Part shown: in pieces, positions 35,563-47,164 of the stretch | Numbering within the stretch: position 1 is the first letter of the stretch | How the letters are laid out: every line of letters begins with the position of its first letter | DNA from: Cannabis sativa | Lineage: Eukaryota > Streptophyta > Magnoliopsida > Rosales > Cannabaceae | DNA: 64,000 nucleotides | Direction: 5' to 3' | Assembly: GCF_029168945.1 (NCBI RefSeq) | Contig: NC_083605.1 | Coordinates: forward strand, 41,644,659-41,708,658 | Translations under genes and position numbers: made by a program | Notes under the pieces: generated by a model | Told to the model about the DNA's origin: nothing | Seen by the model: only the letters and a program-made list of their open reading frames with translations | Databases searched by the model: none

Positions 35563-38500
35563 ATGGACGCCGGGCGGACTACCGTGAGTCGAGGCAACTC
35601 CGTGGGGTCGAATCAGGGAGAGGGAGCTCGGTTTCCCCCACCTGCTAGGGGCCGAGGTAGAGGTCCCCGAGGCAGGGCTCGTGGTCGGGGTGATGAGAAC
35701 CCGCCACAGGCTGCCCAGGCTCCCCCAGCCGATCAGGGAGCCCCGAACTGGGAGTTGCGGTTTGCGGAAATGCAAGCCAGGATCGAAGAGCAAGACCTCG
35801 AGATTCGCAGGTTGAGACGAGCAGGTGCCCCCCGCAGTTCCAAAGCCGCAGTTCCAAAGGGCACCCGCCCCCGCCGCCTGTGTCGAGATGGTAGTGGCGG
35901 CCCATAGATTGGAGCCTTTGTATGAGAGGTTCCCGAAACAAGCACCTCCGTATTCTGGGAGGTCCGGATGTGTCGAAAGCCGAGCCGTGGCTTACGGTGA
36001 TCACTGGGATTCCGAACTTTATGGGTGTCACCGCAACGACGCAGCTGGTGTGCGCCACATTTCGGTTCCGGGAGGATGCCCACGGTATGGTGGGACATGG
36101 TGTCTCAGATTCACGATGTCACCACCATGACTTGGGAGAGGTTCCAGGAACTCTTCAATGCGAAGTACTACAACGAGGCGGTTAGAAGCGCCAAGAGAAA
36201 GGAATTCGTTCACCTGACCCAGAGGGAGAACATGAGCGTCACTGAGTATACTACTCGGTTGTGGGTTGGCGAGGTTAGCCTCGGGAATCGTGCCGACCGA
36301 CTTCGGCAGAAAGGAGAAGTATCCGGACGGTTGCATCCCAAGATCAGGCATGACCTGATGATTACCACAGACGACAGCACCACCTACGCTCAGATGGTGG
36401 AGAAGGCACTGCGAGCTGAGGGCGCAGTGGGGTGCATGTCAGAGTCAGCTAGTACTCCGGTTGGTGGCGGAGCTCCTACCCCTCCTGCATCAGGCTTCAG
36501 CAGGGGGAGTAGTGGTTCGGCCATTGATCAGAGGAAGAGGGCACCCACTGCTTCCGGCGGCTCGAGTCAGAACAAGAGGTTCCGGGGGAACCAGAACAGA
36601 GGGAGTCGTCCTGGTGGTAATGAGACTCGCTTCTCCTACCCCGAGTGCCCTAGCTGCAAGAGGCACCATCGGGGAGAGTGCAAGGGGCAGGGATGCTTTC
36701 ATTGTGGCATGCCCGGCACTTCAAGAGGGAATGTCCCCGGCCTCCGGCCGTAAGCACCGAGAGCTCCAGCGATGCCCACTCCGGCCCGGGGTATTCGCGA
36801 TCACGCAGCCGATGCGGATGCCAGCCCATCGCCTGTTACAGGTCAGATTCTTATTAACGACTCGCTTTATTCAGTGCTGTTTGATTCTGGGGCTACACGT
36901 TCTTATGTGGCGGCCAGAGTCTTTAGTAAGTTGGGTAGACCCTTTGTTAGATATGAATCAGGGTTTGGAACCCTGTTACCTGGCGGAGAATTGGTTATCT
37001 CCAATAGGTGGATTAGGTCTATGCCGATCAGGATAGATGGTAGAGAGTTGAGCGCTGATCTGATAGAGATGAGCTTAGTCGAATTTGATATTATTTTAGG
37101 AATGGATTTCCTATCTAAGTATTCATGAAAGCATTGATCAGTAAGAGGAAGATGGTGGTCTTCCAACCGGAAAGTGAAGAACCGTTCGTATTTGTGGGTT
37201 CTGGTTCGGGGATCTCGGATCCCGTGATCTCGGCTATGTCGGCGAGAGAATTATTGCACGGTGGGTGCTTAGGGTTTCGGCCGTGGTGGTGGACACCACT
37301 CGGCCGTACACCATTCGGCCGCAGGACATCGGTCGTGGTTCAGAATTTTTGGACGTTTTTCCCGAAGAACTTCCAGTGGTTACCACCTCGGCGAGAGATT
37401 GACTTCGTGATTGACTTGGCACTGTGGGTGGATCCGGTTTCTAAAGCCCCGTATAGGATGGCTCCAAATTTCGAACTTAAGGAATTGAAGATTCAGCTCC
37501 AAGGGTTGCTTGACCTAGGGTTCATTCGGCCCAGTGTGTCACCTTGGGGAGCCCCGGTTTTGTTCGTGAAGAAGAAGGATGGATCTATGAGGATGTGCAT
37601 CGACTACAGAGAGTTGAACAAGCTGACGGTGAAGAACAAATATCCATTACCTAGGATCGATGACTTGTTCGATCAGCCTTCGTGGGGAAGACGGTCTTTT
37701 CTAAGATTGATCTCCGTTCGGGTTATCATCGATTGAGGATCCGAGAGGAGGACATTCCAAAGACGGCTTTCCGCACTAGGTATGGACACTACGAGTTCCT
37801 GGTTATGTCATTCGGACTAACCAATGCTCCTGCAGCATTCATGGACCTGATGAACAGAGTATTCAAGGATTTCCTCGATATCTGCGTGATTGTGTTTATC
37901 GACGACATCCTCGTGTACTCTCAATCAGAAGAGGAGCATGAGTTACATCTTCAGATGGTACTGCAACGACTTCGAGAACATAGACTCTACGCCAAGTTCA
38001 AGAAATGTGAGTTTTGGTTGTCTCAGGTGTCCTTCCTAGGACACATTGTGGGTAAGGACGGGATCAAGGTGGATCCCGGGAAGATCGAATCCGTCAGGGA
38101 TTGGCCGAGACCGAAGACAGTGACAGAGATCAGAAGCTTTTTGGGATTAGCTGGGTATTACCGTAGGTTCGTGGAGGGGTTCTCCAAAATTTCAATGCCC
38201 CTAACCGAGCTTACAAAGAAGAATCAGCGATTTATCTGGACAGATAAATGCGAAGCTAGTTTTCAGGAACTGAAACAGAGATTGATTACTGCACCAGTAC
38301 TAGCTTTGCCTTCGGACGAGGAGAAGTTCGTGGTCTATTGTGACGCATCCAAACAGGGTTTGGGGTGCGTATTGATGCAAGCCGATCGGGTTATCGCTTA
38401 TGCCTCCCGTCAGTTAAAGGATTATGAACAGCGATACCCGACTCATGATTTAGAATTGGCCGCAGTGGTTTTTGCACTGAAGATTTGGCGGCATTACTTG

Positions 38501-40258
38501 TATGGTGAGAAGTGCGAGATCTATACCGACCATAAAAGTCTCAAGTATTTCTTTACTCAGAAAGATTTGAACATGAGACAAAGGCGTTGGTTGGAATTAG
38601 TGAAGGACTATGATTGTGAGATTCTTTACCATCCCGGGAAAGCCAATGTAGTGGCCGATGTCCTGAGCAGAAAGGGTCCCGGGCAAGTAGCTAGCATGGT
38701 TCAGATCTCACCTCGGCCTAGCGGAGGATATGGTTAGATCCAAAGCATTGAGTTTGTGGTAGGTCACTTCACAACTTAACGCCGCAATCCGATCCGTTAG
38801 AAAGAATAAAGGTTGCTCGACGACGATCCGGAGTTAGTGAAGATCCGAGATGAGGTATTGGTGGTCAAGCCAAAGACTTTTCAAAGGATGACAGACGATG
38901 GGATGCTTTTGTATAAAGCCGTGGTTTGTGTCCCGAACAGTGTGGACTTGAGGAACGAGATCTTTGAGGAGGCTCATTCTACTCCATATTCTCTACATCC
39001 CGGCACCACCAAGATGTACCAAGATTTGAAACCGTACTTCTGGTGGAGCGGTATGAAGAAGAATTTGGTAGAATTCGTTTCGAGATGCCTCACTTGTCGA
39101 CGGATCAAGGCCGAACATCGCAGACCAGCAGGTTGTTGCAGCCTCTAACCCTACCGTAGTGGAAATGGGAGGATATTGCGATGGATTTTGTGGTCGGGTT
39201 ACCTAGGACCACGGGTATGTATGACTCCATCTGGGTAGTGGTGGATCGATTTACGAAATCTGCTCATTTTCTGCCGGTTAGAACAACGTTTACAGTGGAT
39301 CAGTTGGCAGAGTTATATGTCAGGGAGATAGTGAGACTTCACGGGGTACCGAAGTCTATAGTTTCGGACAGGGATCCGAAATTCACCTCTAAATTTTGGC
39401 AAAGTTTGCAACGGGCAATGGGTACGAAGCTAAAATTCGGACACAGCATTCCATCCTCAGACAGATGGTCAGTCCGAAAGGACAATTCAGATATTAGAGG
39501 ATATGCTGAGAGCCTGTGTTATGGACTTTGAGGGTTCATGGAGTAAATACCTACCGTTAGTGGAGTTCTCGTACAACAACAGTTACCAGAATACGATAGG
39601 GATGGCACCCTACGAACTGTTGTACGGTAGGAAATGTAGATCCCCTATCCACTGGGATGAGACAGGGGAGAGGAAATACCTAGGTCCGGATTCAGTTCAG
39701 CGGACCAATGAGGCAATAGAAAAGATAAAAGCTAGAATGCTTGCCTCCCAGAGCAGACAGAAGAGTTACGCGGATCCGAAACGTAGGGATGTTGAGTTCC
39801 GAGTAGGGGACCACGTGTTTTTGCGAGTATCTCCGATGAAGGGGATTAAACGTTTCGGGAAAAGAGGCAAGTTATGCCCTAGATTTACAGGACCTTTCGA
39901 GATTCTCGAGAAGATAGGTCAAGTGGCATATCGGTTAGCATTGCCTCCAGCTTTATCAGCAGTGCACAACGTATTTCATGTCTCAATGTTGAGAAAATAC
40001 GTTTCAGACCCCTCTCATATACTCAGTTATGAGAGCCTTCAGCTTCAGTCAGATATGTCTTATGAGGAACGGCCGGTGCGTATCCCGGATAGAAAGGATA
40101 AAGTCCTTCGGAATAAGACCATAGCATTGGTCAAGGTTCTCTGGAGAAACAGTAAGGTGGAAGAAGCCACCTGGGAGCTAGAATCAGATATGCGAGCTCA
40201 ATATCCAGAGTTATTCAGGTTAGATTTCGGGGACAAAATCCTTTTAAGGGGGGGATAG
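35563..40258 (+). pseudogene. gag-pol of D, heavily frameshifted
   Basis: The ATG at 35563 opens MDAGRTTVSRGNSVGS, the same start as the intact relative on the minus strand at 62846. Phase is lost repeatedly (near 35825, 36250, 36715, 37130, 37680, 38720, 39140 and 39450). Domains are still readable: gag, knuckle CFHCGMPG, protease LFDSGATRSYVA (near 36880), RT with FIDDILVYS (near 37900), RNase [11 protein letters not shown], integrase MDFVVGLP and VSDRDPKF, and the C-terminal chromodomain ending EEATWELESDMRAQYPELF (to about 40220). Unlike the long relative it keeps the knuckle Cys, the integrase Asp and the chromodomain. Many shifts are single-base indels in CG-rich stretches and some could be consensus errors. 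Confidence 0.9.
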
Positions 40259-40259
40259 T
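40241..40259 (+). other. Polypurine tract of D
   Basis: TTTTAAGGGGGGGATAG immediately before the 3' LTR. The chimera has the same tract on the minus strand at 58173-58192. Confidence 0.75.
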
Positions 40260-42410
40260 TGTAAAGCCCGCTTAGTTAATTTGGAAATTAGCAGTTATTT
40301 ATGTTAATCAGGAAATTATTTATAGCTATTTAAATAATTTATCATTGTTATTTATGGAATTCAGATATGCATAATTATGTCATCAGTAGCTTTTATGTTT
40401 CGCATTTCCGGTGTCCGGTATTTTGGAACGCGGCGTTTGGCTCAGTAGAAATCACAACTTAGTATGTTAGTATTTTGGGGGCGGGATTTAGACATTGGGA
40501 ATGTCGAATGGCCGGAATTTAGAATGTCCCAAAAATACCCCTTTAGTGGTTATTATGTGGTTTTAGTATGGAGGGGCAAAATGGTCTTTTTGCCCCAATG
40601 ATATTTTTGTCTTATGTGATTTTTAAATGGAAATTAAATATTATTTGGTTATTTTGAATTGGCTGAAAGAAACTCTCTCAAGCCCCTCTCTTTTCGGCCA
40701 TCTTTGAGCAGCTAGGAGGAAGGATTTTTCTTGGTGATTCAAGTCCTTCTTGTGTAGATTTTTTGATCCTTAGTTGCTTGTAAGTGGTTCTCAACCTCTC
40801 TTTGTGTTTTTGATGTTTTTTATGTGAAAATAGTAGGTTGCATGTTAGATTTTGTGGCTGTTCTTGTTGCTGTGTTTGATTATTGTGTTCTGAGGTTCAA
40901 AGCATGTTTATTTGATATAAATTGAAATGTTTGAGGCATGATTAGTTAGGTTGTTCAAGCTCTTAGTTTTTATGTGAAAAAGTATGATTTTTGAAGGAAA
41001 ATGTTGTGATTATGTGCTGTGATGTTGCTGGATGTTATTGTTAGTTTGCAGAGGTTATTTTATGCTTAGTGATGTAGAATTAAGCTACTGGATTGCTTGT
41101 TTAAGTGGTTTTGCTCAAGCTTGAGTTTGGAACTCAAAGCTTGAGCTCCAATGGTGAATTTTGCATGTGGGATTTCTGGGTAGGTTTGATGCTCTAGAAT
41201 TGTTATTTGGGACCTATAGAGGAGGTCTGGAAAGTTTGGGATCAATTGGGTTCGAATTGGTCAAGATATGTGAATTTTTGGTTGCTGCTCGCGAGGAACC
41301 GGAATTCCGGTTGAGCATCCGGAATTCGGATGGGGGTTCGTATTTTCCCAGAACCGGAATTCCGGTTGGGCAACCGGACTTCCGGATGGGGGATTTTTCA
41401 GAACCCTAGTTTTCCTCGTTTTTGGGTTTTTAGGGGTATTGCCATGCTTTTTATCGATAGGGAAACTTTTAGTTTCAAGTTTTAGTCCCCGGGAAGTGAT
41501 TTAGCGTGTCACTTATAGCGTTGTGGTTTTTATGGTTTAGGAGCCAGTAATCCGCCGTTCAGCTTCAGTTCCAGTCAGGTTGACCTACACACCTCGAAAT
41601 CTAATCCGTAAGATTAGTATAACAGTATGCATATGTAGATTACATGTTTAGCGTGCATGTAGGAAGCCTGTTAGATTACATTAGATATGTATTTAGGCTT
41701 CGAACCACCCAACCCCCGTCACGTCGGTACAGGCTGGAGTATGACCAAGAATGAGTATGACCGGCTCGACCGATCAGCCGACACCGGTTGGTGGTTCGGC
41801 TATTGACCTATCCCGTCGGTACAGGCCGGAGTATGACCAGCAGTCGGAGTATGACCGGCTCGACCGATCAGAGGATACTTGTCAATAGTACCGTCCCCCG
41901 AACGTTCAAAACTCGGCACCATGTTGGACATGGCGCAGTGCTCGGCACCATGTTGGACATGGCAAGAGCGGGACTCGGCATCGTGTTGGACACGGCAGCC
42001 GCCTTTATGTATGATATTAGTATGCTTTTCTTACTGAGTCTGTCGACTCACAGTTTACGTTCATGTGTAGGTAAAGGCAAGGCAGTTGCTGATGGACCGT
42101 GAGCGAGCTTATGGGATTGTACATGTCGGGGCGGTTAGGCCTGGAGCGTACGATCCTCGGGATGACAGGCCGGGATTTTTGTAACTACGTTAGATGACCT
42201 TATTTTGATGTAAAAGTTGAATAGTAAATACATTTGTAAATATTTTTATAAATCGGGATCCCGAGACTTTTTGTTAAAATGGTTTATAAGTTTAATGAAA
42301 AAGCAAAATTTTAATTAATCACGTGTTTCCATAAACCTCGTTGATTAGCAACGAGCTGCACAGTACATTTAAAAATCACGTAATACGCCTAAATTAGTTA
42401 GGGTGTTACA
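40260..42410 (+). repeat. 3' LTR of D
   Basis: 2,151 bp, TGTAAAGCCCGC...GGGTGTTACA, followed by gtctt. It lacks about 85 bp present in the 5' LTR (junction near 40668 at GAAA). It differs from the 5' copy mostly by small indels in CCGG-rich stretches. Confidence 0.92.
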
Positions 42411-42415
42411 GTCTT

Positions 42416-44032
42416 CAATACCGTCACCAACGACCATATTGATTTCACCATCCAAGCCATAACGAGCTGGTTTTGTTGAAACCCTCCCACTACGACGAGG
42501 AGCGGTGATCTTCTGAACAGAAACTTTAGTAGTAGATTTCTTAGTTGGTTCGACTGAGGGAGTGGGATTGTCCTCTTCTTCAGTGGAAGAGGACGGAACA
42601 TTGGAATGAGTTATATCTGAAAGCAATTCCTCTAGAAGAACTTTACTTTTCGGTTTGTTGTCTTTAATATAGTCCTCTTCAAGAAAAGTAGCATTTGTAG
42701 AGACAAGCACTTTATTATCCTTGTGACTATAAAATATTCCACCCCTAGTCTCTTTAGAATTTCCGAAAAACATGCATACTTCGGTACGTGATTCAAGTTT
42801 GCCTTCTTTCTTTCTTAAGACATGAGCAGGGCACCCCTAAATTTTGTAGTGGCGTAAACTATGTGTACAACCATTCCAAAGTTCGACGGGTGTCTTAGGA
42901 ACTGCTTTAGATGGAACAACATTTAAAATGTCATTAGCCATCTGTATAGCATATCCCCAGAAGGACGTAGACAGAGTTGAATAACTCAGCATAGACCTAA
43001 CCATTTCCAAAAGAGTGCGATTTCTTCTTGCTGCAACTCGATTTTGTTGTGGAGTGCCTGGGGCAGTGTATTGGGATTCAATTCCAAGTTCAATTAAATG
43101 ATCTTTGAACTGCATATCCATATATTCTCCACCCGTATCAGTTCGCAAGATCTTTAATGATTTACCTAATTGGTTTTGAGCCAAAGCATGAAACTCCTGA
43201 AACTTTTCAAACGTTTCAGATTTCTTTTGCATTAGGCAAAAAAAACTATATCTAGAGTAATCGTCAATGAAAGTGACAAAATACTCATAACCTCCTCGGG
43301 CTTTTACATTCAGAGGTCCGCAAACATCAGAATGCACTAACCCTAGGGGAATTTTAGCACGCTCTCCCTTTGCAGAGAAAGAACATTTAGTCATTTTTCC
43401 TTCTAGGCAGGACTCGCATACTGGCAGTTCACCTAAGACGACATTTTTCTATGGACCGCCTTTGGTTAGCCTATTGAGTCTATCAAAGCCTATATGACCT
43501 AAACGTAAATGCCATAGATAAGTTTGATCATCATTATCAATCTCTCTTTTTTTGAGGTTTCTAGGTTTAGCTACATTGAAAAGTTCACTATTTAGTGAGA
43601 TTTGTGTAGTCGGTCTTAAAACATAAAGCCCTTCTTCCATGGTAGCAACACATATTTGAAATCCATTACGAGAAATTGAACAATTTGTACTCAAAAAATT
43701 CAATATATAAGATTGTGTTTGCAAACATGAGACACTAATCAAGGTTCTACTAAAGTTTGGAATAAATAAGATATTTTCAAAAATTAAAAATCTTTGTTGA
43801 AACTTGATGCGGGCTTTTCCTCTAGCTTTGACCGACATAACTCGCCATTGCCAACTTTAAGCTTTAACTCTCCTGGAAGCAGATTTTCCTAAGTTTCAAG
43901 CAGCTGCAGTGAAGAACATACATGGTTAGTAGACCCACAATCAACAATCCAAACGGATTTGTCATTCTCTAAAACACATGATTCAAAGACAAAAGCATTA
44001 CCTTCGTTTGAATTGTTTAGAAGCCTGGGACA
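42416..44032 (-). pseudogene. Protease region and integrase of copia element B
   Basis: The minus strand reads from a degraded protease (about 44032-43600) into the GAG-pre-integrase motif YLWHLRLGHIGFDRL (about 43520). Integrase follows with LVHSDVCGPL and RTDTGGEY supplying two catalytic Asp residues. The third motif reads QQNRVAARRNRT where copia integrases have GVAERRNRT, so the catalytic Glu is Ala (codon 43029-43031). A stop near 42837 precedes the linker to RT. The segment ends at the insertion site of D, and its continuation is at 33053. In copia elements integrase precedes RT, as found here. Confidence 0.88.
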
Positions 44033-44554
44033 TCATTCTTCTTGATGTCCCTTTTCATTACAATTCGAACATAGAAGATTATGTCTGATAATTGTACTTG
44101 AAGAAGCAGCTTTGCTAGAGCCTTCATGCTTAATCGTTTTCCTCTGATTATGAATTGCAAACCCAGGGGGACCTATTGCAATCAGATTCCGTTCATAAGC
44201 TTGTAATTCTGCTACGAGCTTGTCCATGTCGGAGGAGTTGAAATTGTTGATCATGTATGAAATAACAAATTCATTATACTCTGGAGGAAGACTATTAAGA
44301 ATGAGCTGGACCCATTGTTTTCTTGATAAATCAATTCCTAGTAGATTTTCCTTTTGGAACTTCAGATTCATCATCAACACGTGCGAGTTTATGAAACTAC
44401 CAGGATGCATTTTCACACTATAGAGTTCTTTTGCTAAGATATTAACTAGGAGAGGATCGGGGTGACGGTTATTCATAATGGCACTACAACACATCAATAA
44501 AACAGAAGTAAGGTTTTGGCTCATAAATTCATACACATGTTCTGAAAATAACAA
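44033..44554 (-). pseudogene. copia gag of B
   Basis: The minus-strand frame contains LSRKQWVQLILNSLPPEYNEFV, the UBN2-type copia gag core, then an acidic-to-basic linker and the start of a zinc knuckle, CSNCNEKGHQEE. In it the final Cys of CX2CX4HX4C is missing because the frame ends there. The N-terminal part of gag is poorly preserved upstream. Stop and truncation indicate a pseudogene. Confidence 0.8.
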
Positions 44555-47164
44555 ATAAGCACATATGTTATAAAAATACTAAATCTAAAATAGTTTATTT
44601 TCCAAGGTCTTTCAACAAACTGATACAGTGTCCCGTTTAGGCGAGAGTCAAAGCACCATCCATTGAATAGAGTTGTCAACTCATCTAAAATGATAATCAT
44701 TCTAGCAACCTTTTATTCGATCAAGATTGGAATTCAGCGCTGTCCCGTTTAGGCGAGAGTCAAGGCAATTCTATCTTATGAGCTTCCACCATTGTTTCAT
44801 AATTTGCAAGTCAAATATGGTCGCCACCATTAGGGTGATCTATACCATATAAAACACTTACAAACAGCTTCTCTTTCGAGATTAAACGGTGCAAAATTGC
44901 TAATGAACGTCCCTCCATTAGGGAGGATTACTCACTAAAACAAACGCAATGCAAAACCAACAATGGAGATCGAATGTCTCTTGATTAAAAGCTCATTATT
45001 TTAAAATATGTATTTTGTATAATCATTTATTCCATATTATAATAATGAAAAATTACAAACTAAAGTTGGTTTAAATAAAAAAAAAAACTTTAATTAATTT
45101 TCAATTATTATTTAAATTCGAAAAAATCAATTCGAATAAATATCGACCAAATTTGAAAATATCTTGTTTAAGTTGTTTTAGAAGAATTTAAAAAATCTAC
45201 TTAAATATTTGTCAAATTAGACTTCATTAAATTAAAATTAAGTTGTAACCACTTAATTTGAAAATATTCCATTTTAAGTTAATATTTAAAAAATATCAAC
45301 TTAAAAAATATCTAAAGAATCTTAATAACCAATACCTAAAATTCCTCAACTTAATTTTGAAATTTTAAATCCAAAAGATATTCAGATTTAAGCTGGTTAG
45401 TTATAGATAACTAAATATCAACTGAAATAGGAATATATAATGAAAAATTTAAATTAAGCTTCAGAAAGAATCTAGATGGTTATAATTCTATATTTATTTA
45501 AATACAAGAAAATACATATAGTTTAGCTTAGAATATAAAATTTGTTAAACTATGGTTTTCTTAAATTAATTTCAAAATAAATGAAATTAATTATGTTGCT
45601 AATCAATTTTATTAGGTTAAACTAATTTAATTAACCTAGTACAGTTATTCAAATCAGGCAAATGGGCCTTCACAATTGGGGTGGTTCATGTGAGGGGGTG
45701 CTGGGTTCAGTATGTCGTACCCACTTCTATGGCTCCCAACTCTCACACAAGGCCCAAAAGAGAGGAATTTAACCTTAAAATGAACAACTGTTATTAATTG
45801 AATAGGCCCAAAAACTAAATGGGCCTAAATGAAATCTATCAAGAACTATGATATTTTATTTAGCAACAACAACCTATATGCATCTATAATGAAATTAAAC
45901 ACATAGGCTCACACAGGCACACAATTTGGATGGATCCTATCATGTTGCTAGGTCATACACAGATAAAAGAAGATTGTAAATATACCTGTTACAGATTATT
46001 TACTTGACCAAGGGAGCCATGAGTTAAAATCAGATCATTGGATCTGTCAACAAGTTAACCATGGCAATTTGCAATCAAGCAATAATACGTTTTAATAACT
46101 TACAAACAAGCTAATACATATACTCCTGCAACAAGGTTAGCTGGATAGTTGGATGTAGGATTTATTTAATTTTAAATAAACAATTTCGAAAATTTAATTA
46201 AATGAATAATAAAAAAAAATTATTTTCGAAAATAATAAAATTTAAAAAATTTCGAAATTAAGAAAAAAATTATTGAAAATTAAACCTACAATTTTGAAAA
46301 ATTAAGTTTCAACCAACCTAAATATCATTCAAAATTTGCTAATTACTTTTAAAAATTTAATGTTGTTTTATAAATAAAAATTATTTAAAAAATTAAAAAA
46401 GATAAATCAATATCTTTTTCATATTTGAAATATAATTTAAATAAATAAAATGTCAAAATTTAAAAGTTAGCATAATATCTTACATCTATTTAAATTTACA
46501 TGATTATAGTTATCTTATTTTAAATTTAAACAAGGTCAAATTATTTAAAAAAGAATTTAATTTAAAAAAAATTAATATCTGACCTTAAATTTTAAAATAA
46601 GATAAGATATAATCAAATTTAAAAATAAGATAGATAATTAAGCAAAAAGATATATATTTACTATTTTTTCAAATTCAAATTACACTAATATCATGAATTA
46701 AATTTAAAAAATATTAATTAATTTAATTATGATAATTAGAATTGAATTAGGAATAGTAAATGTATTAATACAGAACTACACAAAAAATCGGAACTTAAAT
46801 CCATGAAATAGCATGAAAAATCGAAGAAAAAGGAAAAAAATGCGAGCTGTACGGACGGTATGCTGTGCATACCCGTCCGCGCGCGCATAGGAGTGCACTG
46901 CCGAGGTTTCTCGGCGCAGGAGGGTCACCAGCATGATTTCCACGCGCGGATGCTCGTTGCTCGATTCCTAGATTTTTCGAAACTTCAAAAAATCATAACT
47001 AATTCAAATTAAATCAAAATTGAGTTCTGTAAAAAAGTAACTTGCTTAATTTTTTCCATACTATCCACAAAAAATAATTCTAGAAACATATATTCAATTA
47101 TTTTTCACGAAAATTTACAAACATCAATCAATCGTTTTAAAGTCCAAATTTCTTGGGCTCGTGT
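44555..47164 (-). other. AT-rich leader of B
   Basis: About 2.6 kb between the gag and the 5' LTR of B. Conserved islands: the 18-mer GTCCCGTTTAGGCGAGAG at 44630-44647 and 44742-44759 (112 bp apart), a GC-rich inverted-repeat block at about 45663-45756, and a long hairpin at about 46852-46879 whose core is GGTATGCTGTGCATACC. The sequence next to the LTR (47151-47163) is not the expected primer-binding site but a copy of the target flank at 21749-21761. Confidence 0.75.

Larger units (their letters stand above)
33054..42410 (+). mobile_element. Element D: Tekay-type chromovirus (Ty3/gypsy)
   Basis: 9,357 bp inserted in the pol of B with perfect target duplication gtctt (33049-33053 and 42411-42415). 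LTRs exceed 2.1 kb. A primer-binding site, a gag-pol region broken by many shifts, and a purine tract are present. The C-terminal chromodomain and the long LTRs place it in the Tekay/Del group. It is related to the element in the chimera at 55947-63128. Confidence 0.93.
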
